Assembly (NCBI GenBank): GCA_965232405.1
Contig: OZ246966.1
Span: 3,224,001 to 3,288,000 of the forward strand
Reading direction: 5' to 3'
Length of the DNA stretch: 64,000 nt
DNA from: RCIO01 sp965232405
Lineage (GTDB): Bacteria > Pseudomonadota > Alphaproteobacteria > Rhizobiales > Rhizobiaceae
Made by a program: the position numbers and the translations under genes. Numbering within the stretch: the first letter of the stretch is position 1; each line of letters begins with the position of its first letter. Under the pieces are notes generated by a model. It was given only the letters and a program-made list of their open reading frames with translations, was not told the DNA's origin and ran no database searches. Below, piece after piece: positions 1 to 7,888 of the stretch.

Positions 1-487
1 ATTGATGGCGGCGCATCTGCGTCTCCTGCCCGAGCGCGATCCGCACCGCCGTCTCTACGAGACGCTGAAGCTCATCATTTCCCACCTGGACGATCAGCTT
101 TCGGCTGGCGAGCTGCTAATCCGCTTCGAGCTTTCGCTGCTGGACGATCTGGGCTTCGGGCTCGACCTGTCCCGTTGCGCGGCAAGCGGCGTGAACGAGG
201 AACTGACCTACGTTTCACCCAAGACCGGACGCGCCGTGTCGCGGCAGGCCGGCGAGCCCTGGCATGACAAGCTTCTGGCGTTACCGGCGTTTCTTGGACC
301 AGGCGCCGGCCGCCCGGCAGATCAGGCCGCGATCGATCAGGCGTTCCGGCTGACCGGCTATTTCTTTGCCCGCCACGTTTATGAGCCGCGTGGGCTGACG
401 GAGCCTGAAGCGCGAACCGGTTTCATCGCCGCTGTGCGGCGTCATGCGGCCGCGCCGGCTGCACAGATGGGAGGCGACGCCGCATGA
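1..487 (+). CDS. recO: DNA repair protein RecO, C-terminal part
   Basis: This is the C-terminal ~160 residues of RecO; the start lies left of the window. RecO works with RecF and RecR to load RecA on SSB-coated single-stranded DNA in gap repair and anneals complementary strands. The segment RFELSLLDDLGFGLDLSRCA followed by a conserved YVSPKTGRAVS stretch is the typical C-terminal helical region of alphaproteobacterial RecO. The stop overlaps the next start (ATGA), so the thioesterase gene downstream is probably translationally coupled. The reading frame enters at base 2. The identification rests on motif memory and is fairly secure. Confidence 0.88.
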   Translation, partial: LMAAHLRLLPERDPHRRLYETLKLIISHLDDQLSAGELLIRFELSLLDDLGFGLDLSRCAASGVNEELTYVSPKTGRAVSRQAGEPWHDKLLALPAFLGPGAGRPADQAAIDQAFRLTGYFFARHVYEPRGLTEPEARTGFIAAVRRHAAAPAAQMGGDAA

Positions 488-1014
488 GCAGAATGAGCGA
501 AGTCGAAATCTACCCAGGTTATGTTTCGCGGCGTGGTGTCGGCACGATCCCGCAGGAGGACCTGCTCAAATACTCAGGGCTGGAGCTGCTGCAGCGCGTC
601 GCCGACGGCACCTATCCCGCAGCGCCCATCGGCGGCCAGTTGGGATTTGCCCTACACGAGGTGTCGGAGGGCAGAGCGGTCTTCCGCGGCATGGCCGACG
701 AGCGTCATCTGAACCCGCTGGGCGGCGTGCATGGCGGCTGGACGGCGACAATCATGGATTCCGCGCTGGCCTGCTGCGTGCAGACCCTGCTGGCAAAGGG
801 CGAGGCCTACACGACCGCCGAGTTCAAGGTGAACCTTATCCGCCCGATCACGACGCAGACCGGGCTGGTGGAGTGCGTCGGCACCGTGGTCCACAAGGGC
901 CGCACGACAGCCGTTTCGGAGGCCTCGCTGCGCGACACGAACGGCAAACTCCTGGCTTTCGGCACGGAGACCTGCTCGATCTTTCCGATGCAGGACCTGA
1001 TCGCGCGGCGCTAG
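484..1014 (+). CDS. PaaI-family hotdog thioesterase
   Basis: A 176-residue single hotdog-fold protein, probably a cytoplasmic acyl-CoA thioesterase of the PaaI/YbgC-like group. The core signature is the HLNPLGGVHGGWTATIMDSA segment (residues ~78-97), in which the HGG(W/Y)xxxxxD pattern carries the expected active-site Asp in the hotdog helix. The later FKVNLIRPI strand is also typical. About 45 extra residues precede the fold. The ATG overlaps the recO stop (ATGA), indicating an operon. The natural acyl substrate cannot be read from sequence. The TAG stop lies inside a 21-bp tandem duplication shared with the convergent MFS gene. Confidence 0.8.
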   Translation: MSRMSEVEIYPGYVSRRGVGTIPQEDLLKYSGLELLQRVADGTYPAAPIGGQLGFALHEVSEGRAVFRGMADERHLNPLGGVHGGWTATIMDSALACCVQTLLAKGEAYTTAEFKVNLIRPITTQTGLVECVGTVVHKGRTTAVSEASLRDTNGKLLAFGTETCSIFPMQDLIARR

Positions 1015-1051
1015 GGCCTATTCGGCCGCCGCTAGGGCCTATTCGGCCGCC
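1010..1051. repeat. Perfect 2 x 21 bp tandem duplication at convergent gene ends
   Basis: Bases 1010-1030 are repeated exactly at 1031-1051. Each unit contains a plus-strand TAG and a minus-strand TAG (seen as CTA). The first copy supplies the stop of the thioesterase (1012-1014), and the second supplies the stop of the MFS gene on the other strand (1039-1041). The remaining stop codons (1033-1035 plus, 1018-1020 minus) are redundant. This looks like a recent slippage duplication that separated two formerly overlapping convergent genes. Confidence 0.9.
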
Positions 1052-2274
1052 GCAACCTGCGGCCGGTCGACCGGCTTTTCCGCGATCGGCCAGTGGACGA
1101 TCGCCGCGAACAGGCCAAGCAGGACACCCAACCACCAGACGGGATCGTAGCTGCCCATCTGGTCATAGAGGTAGCCGCCCAGCCACACACCGAGGAACGA
1201 GCCGATCTGGTGTGACAGGAAGACGATGCCGCCCAGCATGCCGAGATGACGGGTGCCGAACATGATCGCCACCAGCGCATTGGTTGGCGGCACGGTGGAA
1301 AGCCACAACAGCCCCATCAGCACTGAGAAGATGACGACGCTGGCCGGCGTCTGCGGCAACAACAGGAACGCCGTCACCAGGATCGAGCGGCCGAGATAAA
1401 TCCATACAAGCAGCATCGGCTTGGAATAGCGCTGTCCGACAATGCCGGAGGAAAGCGAGCCGATGATGTTGAAGAAGCCGATCAGCGCCAGCGCAATCAC
1501 GGCATAGCGCGCGTCGATGCCGATATCGGAAATGTAGGCCGGGAAATGCGCGGTGATGAAGGCGACCTGGAAGCCGCAAACGAAGAAACCCGAAACCAGA
1601 AGCACGTAGCTCCTGTGTGCGAAGGCTTCGCAAAGCGCGTTTGCAACCGTCTGGTTTGCGTTCGCTTCCTGTATCTTGCCGGTAGCCGAATTGCCCGTCA
1701 GCGGCACGGCCAGCACCGGGATGATGAGCATCAGCACGCTCATGACGATGAGCGAATCATACCAGCCGACATAATCGATCAGGCCCTGTGAGAGCGGCGC
1801 GAAAAGGAACATTCCTGCCGACCCCGCGGCCGTGCCCAATCCGAAGACGAGGCTTCGCTTTTCGGCGGGCGTATTGCGGGCGAAGGCCGCGAGCACGATG
1901 CCGAAAGAGCCCGCAGCGACACCGAGACCCACCAGCACGCCGCCGCCGATATGCAGAAGCGCCGGCGTTGGCGCTATCGCCATCAAATAGAGTCCCGCCG
2001 CGTACATGATGCCCGACAGCGCCAGCACCCGCCATGTGCCGAACTTGTCGGCAATGGCGCCGAAGACCGGTGTTCCCAGTCCCCATGCCAGGTTCTGGAA
2101 TGCCATTGCGAGGCCGAAGGTTGTCCTGTCCCATCCCTTTTCGGCCAGCATCGGAAGCTGGAAGAAGCCCATGGCCGAACGCGGGCCGAAGGTGATTGCC
2201 GCAATCAGGCAGCCGCAAATGATGATGAGCCAGGGCAGGCGAGAATCGGTTTTCGCGGCAGCGGTCTGGGACAT
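1039..2274 (-). CDS. Major facilitator superfamily transporter
   Basis: A 411-residue 12-helix MFS permease of the inner membrane, standard length for the family. Glycine-rich alternating hydrophobic helices run throughout, and the loop after helix 2 contains FGAIADKFGTWRVL, the MFS motif A region (GxxxDrxGrR-like). It resembles the oxalate/formate or monocarboxylate-type MFS proteins (LAWGLGTPVFGA in helix 2), but the substrate cannot be assigned. The ATG has an AGGAAT Shine-Dalgarno about 8 nt upstream. A sigma70-like promoter and a perfect palindrome lie just upstream, so expression is probably regulated. Its stop lies in the 21-bp tandem repeat. Confidence 0.82.
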   Translation of the reverse strand: MSQTAAAKTDSRLPWLIIICGCLIAAITFGPRSAMGFFQLPMLAEKGWDRTTFGLAMAFQNLAWGLGTPVFGAIADKFGTWRVLALSGIMYAAGLYLMAIAPTPALLHIGGGVLVGLGVAAGSFGIVLAAFARNTPAEKRSLVFGLGTAAGSAGMFLFAPLSQGLIDYVGWYDSLIVMSVLMLIIPVLAVPLTGNSATGKIQEANANQTVANALCEAFAHRSYVLLVSGFFVCGFQVAFITAHFPAYISDIGIDARYAVIALALIGFFNIIGSLSSGIVGQRYSKPMLLVWIYLGRSILVTAFLLLPQTPASVVIFSVLMGLLWLSTVPPTNALVAIMFGTRHLGMLGGIVFLSHQIGSFLGVWLGGYLYDQMGSYDPVWWLGVLLGLFAAIVHWPIAEKPVDRPQVAAAE

Positions 2275-2304
2275 GGGTCAACATTCCTGACTGAATTTCG
2301 CCGG

Positions 2305-2333
2305 ATACTAGTCCGCTCAATATTCTACGCCAA
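2305..2333 (-). promoter_or_regulatory. Predicted promoter of the MFS gene
   Basis: On the minus strand TTGGCG (2333-2328) and TAGTAT (2310-2305) are separated by exactly 17 bases, a good fit to a housekeeping sigma factor. Transcription would start near 2298, leaving a short leader with the Shine-Dalgarno before the MFS start at 2274. The palindrome at 2343-2379 sits 9 bases upstream of the -35 box. Confidence 0.45.
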
Positions 2334-2342
2334 TGAATAGTA

Positions 2343-2379
2343 CCGTTCCACCAATCAAAATAATTGATTGGTGGAACGG
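2343..2379. promoter_or_regulatory. Perfect 16-bp inverted repeat, probable operator
   Basis: CCGTTCCACCAATCAA is followed by a 5-base AT loop and its exact reverse complement. It lies between the end of the LysM-like gene and the MFS promoter. A terminator is less likely: the stem is AT-rich toward its tip and neither strand has a following T-run. The position just upstream of the -35 box fits a dimeric regulator such as a TetR, MarR or GntR protein. No obvious cognate regulator gene is adjacent. Confidence 0.6.
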
Positions 2380-2400
2380 ACCATCGCGCCGAGACGCGTC

Positions 2401-2715
2401 CTAACGCGTGATGGATATTGAGAGCCGCGCTGTGCCCGAAATCGCCGCATTGCCTCCGATCTTGATCTGGGGCGTAGGCAGTGACGGGCGTGGCACCTTG
2501 ATGCGCACGCCCTGTTTTGCCCCGCCAAGATGCAGGCCAGGATTTTGCCTTTCGATGGCTCCCGGCGTCACGCCGCAGCGTTGGGCGATCGACTTCGTAG
2601 TCTCGCCGAAACGCACGATCCGCTGGTCATTGCAGTTTTCGACCGGCCCGGCGCTGACGCCAATCGGCGGGCCAATCGCGACCACTAGAAAGGTAGCCAG
2701 CGCCCTGATCCGCAT
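2401..2715 (-). CDS. Small exported LysM-like protein
   Basis: A 104-residue protein with a signal peptide (MRIRALATFLVVAIGPPIGVSAG) followed by a short domain in which VRFGETTKSIAQRCGV, then AIERQNPGL, then GVRIKVP follow the pattern of a LysM repeat (GDTLxxIAxxxGV / LxxxNP / GqxlxiP). LysM modules bind peptidoglycan or chitin oligomers, so a periplasmic wall-associated role is likely. I prefer the ATG at 2715, preceded by GGGTGA, over a GTG three codons upstream. Two cysteines in the mature part could form a disulfide. The tail is beta-rich and of unknown function. Confidence 0.6.
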   Translation of the reverse strand: MRIRALATFLVVAIGPPIGVSAGPVENCNDQRIVRFGETTKSIAQRCGVTPGAIERQNPGLHLGGAKQGVRIKVPRPSLPTPQIKIGGNAAISGTARLSISITR

Positions 2716-2749
2716 ATTTGTCACCCGGTCTCAACCATGGTTCTACGCA

Positions 2750-2980
2750 TCATCCGAAGAACCAGGCACCAGCAATGACCAGCGACGCCGTGACAAGCAG
2801 GGCAATGAAAATCATGGAAAGGGTCTGGTCGCCCGCACCTGCCGCGTGATTGTCGAAGATGTCGCCTGTGACGAGCGAATCTGCTTCCGTTTCGTCGCCG
2901 ACATGACGTGCCATGCGTCTGAGTTCGTCGCGCATGTGCATCTTGTCGAAAGTGCGTACCGACTGATCGATGTCTTCCAT
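2750..2980 (-). CDS. Small single-pass membrane protein, unknown function
   Basis: A 76-residue protein: a charged N-terminal half (MEDIDQSVRTFDKMHMRDEL...) and one strongly hydrophobic C-terminal helix (MIFIALLVTASLVIAGAWFFG) that ends the protein. This tail-anchored layout suggests a cytoplasmic domain fixed to the inner membrane. An upstream ATG (3022) would add 14 residues, but the chosen start at 2980 has a plausible GGAAA spacing. No family is recognised. It lies between the MscS channel and the LysM-like gene on the same strand, which hints at an envelope role only by position. Confidence 0.5.
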   Translation of the reverse strand: MEDIDQSVRTFDKMHMRDELRRMARHVGDETEADSLVTGDIFDNHAAGAGDQTLSMIFIALLVTASLVIAGAWFFG

Positions 2981-3102
2981 AGCAATTTCCGGTCGCCATG
3001 CTGCCCGAGAGCTACAACCCAATCGTTAACGCTCCCTGAGCCTCAATTGCGGCAAGACCGGCGCATCCAGCCAGTAATTCGGGCCTGCCAGACTTCTGAG
3101 CG

Positions 3103-3984
3103 CTACCTTGCCTTTGCTTTGGCGGGTGCCGCCTTCTTAGCCTCGATCGGGTGGTAGTGAACGTCGCGCTGCGGGAAGGGGATCGAGATGCCATTCTTGT
3201 CGAACGCCAGCTTGGCGGCCTTTGTCAGGTCAAGCCGCGTTTCCCACCACATTGGTGTCATGGTCCAGTAGCGGCAGGTGATATTGACTGCGCTGTCGCC
3301 AAGCTCGCCTACGAAGGTCTCGGGCGCGGGGTCCGAAAGCACACGGTTGTCGCCGGTCGCCAAATCCAGCAGCAGGGACCTCGCCAGGTCAATGTCGTCG
3401 CCATAGCCGATGCCGATGGTCAGGTCGTTGCGCCGCTGCGGATTGCGCGAGTAGTTGGTCACCGGCGTGTTCCACAACTCGCTGTTGGGTGCCAGCACAT
3501 AGACCCCGTCGAGCATTTTGACCTCGGTGGCGAACAGCCCGATCTCGACAATCGTTCCGCTGACCGATCCGGCGGTGATGAATTCTCCCACCCGGAAGGG
3601 TTTCAGCACCAGCAGCATGATGCCTGCTGCGATGTTCTGAAGCGTGCCTTGCAGGGCGAGACCGATGGCGAGGCCGGCCGCACCGAGCGCGGCAATGATG
3701 GATGCGGTCTGCACACCGAACTGCGCCAGCACCGTAACCAGCACCAGAACCAGAACCGCATAACGCAGCACCTTCGACAGGAAGCGCTTCAGCGTTTCGT
3801 CGAAGCCGCGTATCTGGCCGAAGCCGCGGTAGGACCATTTTTCCACCCAGCGCGCGACAATGAAGCCGGCGATGAGCAGCAGAATCGCACCGAGTATCGA
3901 GAATGAGTAGGTAACGGCCAGTTCCCCGGCCTGCCTGAGGCCCGCCTGAAATGCCTCGATCATGTCGGCTGTGGCAAATTCCAT
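3103..3984 (-). CDS. MscS-type small-conductance mechanosensitive channel
   Basis: A 293-residue protein of classical MscS length, acting in the inner membrane as a heptameric tension-gated channel that vents solutes on osmotic downshock. Residues ~1-95 hold two helices, then the pore-lining helix with alternating Gly and Ala (ALGAAGLAIGLALQGTLQN). The FRVGEFITAGSVSGTIVEIG stretch is the beta domain and is followed by the mixed alpha/beta cytoplasmic cage. An AAGGAG ribosome site precedes the ATG. The C-terminal end is Lys/Ala-rich (KKAAPAKAKAR). The assignment is firm; which MscS subtype it belongs to is not determined. Confidence 0.9.
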   Translation of the reverse strand: MEFATADMIEAFQAGLRQAGELAVTYSFSILGAILLLIAGFIVARWVEKWSYRGFGQIRGFDETLKRFLSKVLRYAVLVLVLVTVLAQFGVQTASIIAALGAAGLAIGLALQGTLQNIAAGIMLLVLKPFRVGEFITAGSVSGTIVEIGLFATEVKMLDGVYVLAPNSELWNTPVTNYSRNPQRRNDLTIGIGYGDDIDLARSLLLDLATGDNRVLSDPAPETFVGELGDSAVNITCRYWTMTPMWWETRLDLTKAAKLAFDKNGISIPFPQRDVHYHPIEAKKAAPAKAKAR

Positions 3985-4243
3985 GTCTGAAACTCCTTTC
4001 GTATTGAAAATCTGTGCGCTCGCCGCCCCGCTCTCGTTCTAGGGTCAACGCCTGAAACGGCAAGGAAGCGGGGCGTTTGCGACTCGCAATTCATCTGCCG
4101 GAGCATAACGTGCGCTGAGCGGTTATCAGCCACAATTCAGCCTCAATTCGCGCGCGATAGGCGATTTGGGCTTGCCGGAAGAAGGCCGCGCGCAAGCACC
4201 CTTGATGGATAAGGGTTTCGGCCTTCTGGGATGTCCCGTCGGC

Positions 4244-5344
4244 ATGTCACTTGCCATTCGCCCCGCTCGGGCGGCCGACATCGATGCGCTTGTTGCCATC
4301 GAAGATCGGGCTTTCACCACAGACAGGATTTCGCGGCGTTCGTTTCGCACGCTTCTGGAGCGCGACACGGCCGTGACGCTGATTGCCGAGGCCGACGGGC
4401 AGCCAGTCGGTTACTGCATGGTGTTGTTCAGGAAGGGCAGCGGCGTCGCCCGGCTCTATTCGATTGCAGCACTCGGCGACCGCGGGGAAAAGGGCGTCGG
4501 ACGCCAGCTTCTGGCCTGCGCCGAAGAGGCAGCCTTCGAACGTGACCGCCTGCTGCTCAGGCTCGAAGTGCACGAGGAAAACGCTCGCGCGATCGCGATC
4601 TACGAGCGCAACGCCTACCGGCGCATCGGCCGCGAGCCAGCCTATTACGAGGATGGCGCAGCCGCGCTGCGCTACGAGAAGATACTGCGCGGCAGCCACC
4701 CGCTGGCAACCACCGTGCCCTATTACGAACAGTCGGTCGATTTCACCTGCGGTCCCTGCTGCCTGATGATGGCGCTGGCTCATTTTCAGCCCGGCTTTAC
4801 GCTCGATCCGGTTATGGAAATCAGGCTGTGGCGGGAGGCCACGACCATTTTTATGATGTCGGGGCCGGGCGGCTGCGAACCGTTCGGCATGGCCGCCGTC
4901 GCCCACGAACGCGGGCTCTCCGCCGAGATCATCGTCTCGCACAAGGGCGCACTGTTCCTGCAATCGGTGCGCAGCGACGAAAAGCGTACCGTGATGGAGC
5001 TTGCCCAGTCCGACTTCCGCCGTCGGGTAAAGAATTATCGCATCCCCGTTGCCTACCGCGCCTTCACGCTTGGCGACGTGCGCAAGGCGCTCGCGCGCGG
5101 CAAGCTGGTCGTTGTGCTGGTCAGCGGTTACCTGATGTTCGGCAAGAAAGTGCCGCACTGGGTGCTGGTTCTGGCCGACGATGGCGATCATTTCATCGTG
5201 CACGATCCGTGGGTGGAAGACGAGCGCGGCGAGACGAGGGTCGATGCCGCGGCCATTCCGGTTCCGCATGAGGTTTTCAATGCGATGGCGCAGTTTGGCA
5301 GGATGCGCGCCGCCATCATTCTGGGCGAGGGGAAACGGCAATGA
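4244..5344 (+). CDS. GNAT acetyltransferase fused to a C39-like papain-fold peptidase
   Basis: A two-domain 366-residue protein. Residues ~1-148 form a GNAT N-acetyltransferase (LAIRPARAADID, then GVGRQLLACAEE as the acetyl-CoA loop, then ARAIAIYERNAY). Residues ~155-366 form a peptidase C39-like domain with likely catalytic Cys169 (DFTCGPCCLMMAL), His305 (PHWVLVLADDG) and Asp321 (HDPW). This exact fusion is a known family, always thought of together with RimK-type ligases. Its stop overlaps the next gene's start (ATGA), so the pair is one translational unit. I chose the ATG at 4244, where the GNAT fold begins; starts at 4205 (ATG) or 4166 (TTG) would add an unstructured lead. There is no signal peptide, so it is cytoplasmic. 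The substrate is unknown; processing or capping of a peptide made by the ligase is inferred. Confidence 0.8.
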   Translation: MSLAIRPARAADIDALVAIEDRAFTTDRISRRSFRTLLERDTAVTLIAEADGQPVGYCMVLFRKGSGVARLYSIAALGDRGEKGVGRQLLACAEEAAFERDRLLLRLEVHEENARAIAIYERNAYRRIGREPAYYEDGAAALRYEKILRGSHPLATTVPYYEQSVDFTCGPCCLMMALAHFQPGFTLDPVMEIRLWREATTIFMMSGPGGCEPFGMAAVAHERGLSAEIIVSHKGALFLQSVRSDEKRTVMELAQSDFRRRVKNYRIPVAYRAFTLGDVRKALARGKLVVVLVSGYLMFGKKVPHWVLVLADDGDHFIVHDPWVEDERGETRVDAAAIPVPHEVFNAMAQFGRMRAAIILGEGKRQ

Positions 5345-6792
5345 GTTGGGTGATACTGACTGGCCGCCCCGGCGATCTCGACCAGGTTGCAACGCCGCAC
5401 AAGATCATCACCACACGTGACTACCTCGCGCACCCGGCGCTGTTTCGCGGCCAGCCGCCCAAACTGATCAACCTCTCCAACTCCTACGCCTACCAATCGC
5501 GCGGCTATTATGCCTCGCTGCTGGCCAGTTCGCGCGGCCACAGGGTTATTCCGAGCGTCGAAACGATGATCGACCTGTCGGAGCGCAAACTCTACGAGAA
5601 CGCGCTGCCGGAGCTTGAGCAGGCGCTGAACAAGTGCCGCAAGGATCTCGGCGGCGAGTTTCCCAAGGCGGTCACTGTCTTCTTCGGCATGGGCCCGTCC
5701 AAGGTCTGGGATCGGTTTGCCCGGCTGTTGTTCGACTGGTTTCGGGCGCCGGCGCTCGAAGTCACCATCGAGGACGGGCAGTGGGCCTCGATCAGGAAAA
5801 TCGGCTTTCTGCCGCTGGCGCGCATGGATGCCGAACAGAAGGCGCGATTTCTGGCGTCGATGGAACGCTATTCGGCGCGCGAATGGCGCGATACACGCAC
5901 CCGCACGCCGGCCCGCTACACCTTCGCCACGCTGATCGATCCGAACGAGGAGCTGCCGCCGTCATCCGTCGGTTCGCTGAAGCATTGGTCGCGCATTGCC
6001 GGCAAGATGGGCGTCGAAGTCGAGCCGATCACAAGGAAAGACCTCGCAAGGCTGGCGAACTACGACGCCCTGTTCATTCGCGAGACGACAGCGATTTCCA
6101 ATCACACCTATCGTTTCGCCCGCCGCGCCCAGCAGGAGGGCATGCCGGTCATCGACGATCCGCTGTCGATGATCCGCTGCACCAACAAGGTCTATCTCAA
6201 TGAATTGATGGCCGCGAACAAGGTGCCGGTGCCGCCGACGGTCATGATCGCCGGGCAGAACGATCTCGAACTGGCCGCGCAGACGCTGGGCTTTCCGCTC
6301 GTCCTGAAAATCCCCGACAGCTCGTTTTCGCGCGGAGTGAAAAAGGCATCCGATTTCGACGAGCTGAAACAGCTTGCGACCAAGTGGCTCGAGGATTCCG
6401 ACCTGCTGATTGCACAGAAATTCATGCCGACCGAGTTCGACTGGCGCATCGGCGTGCTGGATGGCGAGCCGCTGTTTTCGGTTCAGTATCTGATGGCGCG
6501 CAAGCACTGGCAGATCGTCAATCACGAGCGCCAGGGCCGCCCGCAGGAAGGCGGCTACCGTACATTCACGCTGAAGGAGACGCCGGCGGACGTGATCGAC
6601 GTCGCGGTGCGCGCCGCGCGCTGCATTGGCGACGGGCTCTACGGTGTCGATCTGAAGGAAACGCCCGATGGCGTCTGCGTCATTGAGGTCAATGACAACC
6701 CGAACCTCGACCACGGCTGCGAGGACACCGGCGAGAAGGACGAAGTCTGGGTGAAGCTCACCCAATGGTTCATCGACCGGCTGGAGCGATAA
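5341..6792 (+). CDS. RimK-family ATP-grasp ligase with N-terminal RLAN domain
   Basis: A 483-residue protein, longer than ribosomal-modification RimK (~300). The first ~185 residues match the RimK-like ATP-grasp N-terminal (RLAN) type domain (LINLSNSYAYQSRGYYASLL). Residues ~190-480 are an ATP-grasp fold with VLKIPDSSFSRGV as the nucleotide-binding lysine/glycine loop and EVNDNPNLDHG supplying the Mg-binding Glu and Asn. Such enzymes join an amino acid, often glutamate, to a carboxylate through an acyl-phosphate. The ATGA overlap with the GNAT-C39 gene shows tight coupling. Comparative genomics (the Aravind group's survey of amidoligases) predicted that this pair makes or edits a peptide tag; to my knowledge the product is not established. 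Confidence 0.82.
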   Translation: MSWVILTGRPGDLDQVATPHKIITTRDYLAHPALFRGQPPKLINLSNSYAYQSRGYYASLLASSRGHRVIPSVETMIDLSERKLYENALPELEQALNKCRKDLGGEFPKAVTVFFGMGPSKVWDRFARLLFDWFRAPALEVTIEDGQWASIRKIGFLPLARMDAEQKARFLASMERYSAREWRDTRTRTPARYTFATLIDPNEELPPSSVGSLKHWSRIAGKMGVEVEPITRKDLARLANYDALFIRETTAISNHTYRFARRAQQEGMPVIDDPLSMIRCTNKVYLNELMAANKVPVPPTVMIAGQNDLELAAQTLGFPLVLKIPDSSFSRGVKKASDFDELKQLATKWLEDSDLLIAQKFMPTEFDWRIGVLDGEPLFSVQYLMARKHWQIVNHERQGRPQEGGYRTFTLKETPADVIDVAVRAARCIGDGLYGVDLKETPDGVCVIEVNDNPNLDHGCEDTGEKDEVWVKLTQWFIDRLER

Positions 6793-6807
6793 CGGGCAAA
6801 CGCCGTC

Positions 6808-7200
6808 CTAGATCGGCTCATCCGGATAGGGCAGGTCGTCCAGCGATACGTTGATAAAGTCTGGCGGCGGCGTTACCGGCAACCGGACCGCCGATATGTG
6901 CGACCGCTTTTCCATCAGCGCTTTGACGACCCTGTGCATGCCGTCCATCAGCCGGCCTTCGGCGCACAAGATGATCGGATGGGCAAGATCCGTCGCCTGA
7001 ACCAGCTTCATGTGATCGGCCATCGAGCGCGGCGTCGGCATGGCGCCGGGTTCCTGATACCACCAGTTCTCGTCGATCTCGGCGATGTCGTCGATCGGAA
7101 CGTCGGCAGGGGTCAGCTTGCTAGCGGCGCGCACCAGCTTGTGAACGTCCCACACATGCGTATCGGAGCCGACGGGGCGCAAATGATATTGCTTTCTCAC
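6808..7200 (-). CDS. Stand-alone ParB/Srx-like domain protein
   Basis: A 130-residue protein starting with GTG. The stretch ADHMKLVQATDLAHPIILC followed by GRLMDGMHRVVKALMEK resembles the ParB N-terminal (ParB/sulfiredoxin fold) box in which a GxxxDGxHR motif binds nucleotide. It lacks the helix-turn-helix and dimer domains of chromosome-partition ParB, so a role in segregation is not implied. It converges on the RimK gene with a 15-base gap. Function unknown; a small nucleotide-binding or CTPase-fold protein is a cautious reading. No membrane segment or signal peptide is visible. Confidence 0.6.
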   Translation of the reverse strand: MRKQYHLRPVGSDTHVWDVHKLVRAASKLTPADVPIDDIAEIDENWWYQEPGAMPTPRSMADHMKLVQATDLAHPIILCAEGRLMDGMHRVVKALMEKRSHISAVRLPVTPPPDFINVSLDDLPYPDEPI

Positions 7201-7276
7201 ATTCGCTGCCTTGCGCAGATTGGAAACGGGCGGAAACTATCCCGCCATATTGCGAACTTCAAACTGGCAACCGGCG

Positions 7277-7888
7277 CTAACGTGCGGCGGCCTTTTCGAT
7301 TGCCTCGAAGCGCTTCAGGAAAGCCTTCTGCACCGTGTTTGTCGGCTGGCAGGCCATGTTCAGCCCGTCGGCGGTGATCCCGCGCGGACGCCCGAAAAAC
7401 TTCGTTGCTTCACCCACTGAAAACCCGGCGAGTTCGGTGGCTTCGAAATAGGCTGCGATCTGGTCGGCGCGCTTGATCTTCTTCTTCAGCGTTTCGGGCA
7501 GTTCCGGCGGCAGGCCGAAACGCAAATGGATGGCGTGTTGCAGCCTCGCCTCGACCGACTTGTAGCCGCCGCCGACAACCGCCTTGAACGGCGAGATCAT
7601 GTCGCCGATGACATATTCCGGCGCATCGTGCAGCAGTGCCGCCATCCGGTCGCGCGGAGATGGATCGCGGGCGAGTTGACAGAAGATCGTCTCCACCAGC
7701 AGCGAGTGTTGCGCCACGGAAAAGGCGTGGTCGCCAATCGTCTGCCCGTTCCAGCGGGCCACGCGGGCGAGGCCGTGGGCGATGTCCGAAATCTCGATGT
7801 CCAGCGGCGACGGGTCGAGCAGGTCGAGCCTGCGTCCCGACAGCATGCGCTGCCAGGCACGCGGCGGTGCACCGGGCTTGTCCGCCAC
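7277..7888 (-). CDS. HD-domain phosphohydrolase (YfbR/5'-nucleotidase-like)
   Basis: A 203-residue HD-superfamily metal-dependent phosphohydrolase. Metal ligands are visible in order: the His of GDHAFSVAQHS, the His-Asp pair of LLHDAPEYVIGD, and a downstream Asp in KIKRADQIAAYFEA. This arrangement is that of YfbR-like deoxynucleoside 5'-monophosphatases, although the true substrate is unproven. The GTG start at 7888 overlaps the last base of the upstream ygfZ stop (TAGTG), implying translational coupling. In-frame sequence extends upstream to 7939 but would overlap ygfZ by 52 bases, so I did not use it. Confidence 0.75.
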   Translation of the reverse strand: MADKPGAPPRAWQRMLSGRRLDLLDPSPLDIEISDIAHGLARVARWNGQTIGDHAFSVAQHSLLVETIFCQLARDPSPRDRMAALLHDAPEYVIGDMISPFKAVVGGGYKSVEARLQHAIHLRFGLPPELPETLKKKIKRADQIAAYFEATELAGFSVGEATKFFGRPRGITADGLNMACQPTNTVQKAFLKRFEAIEKAAAR

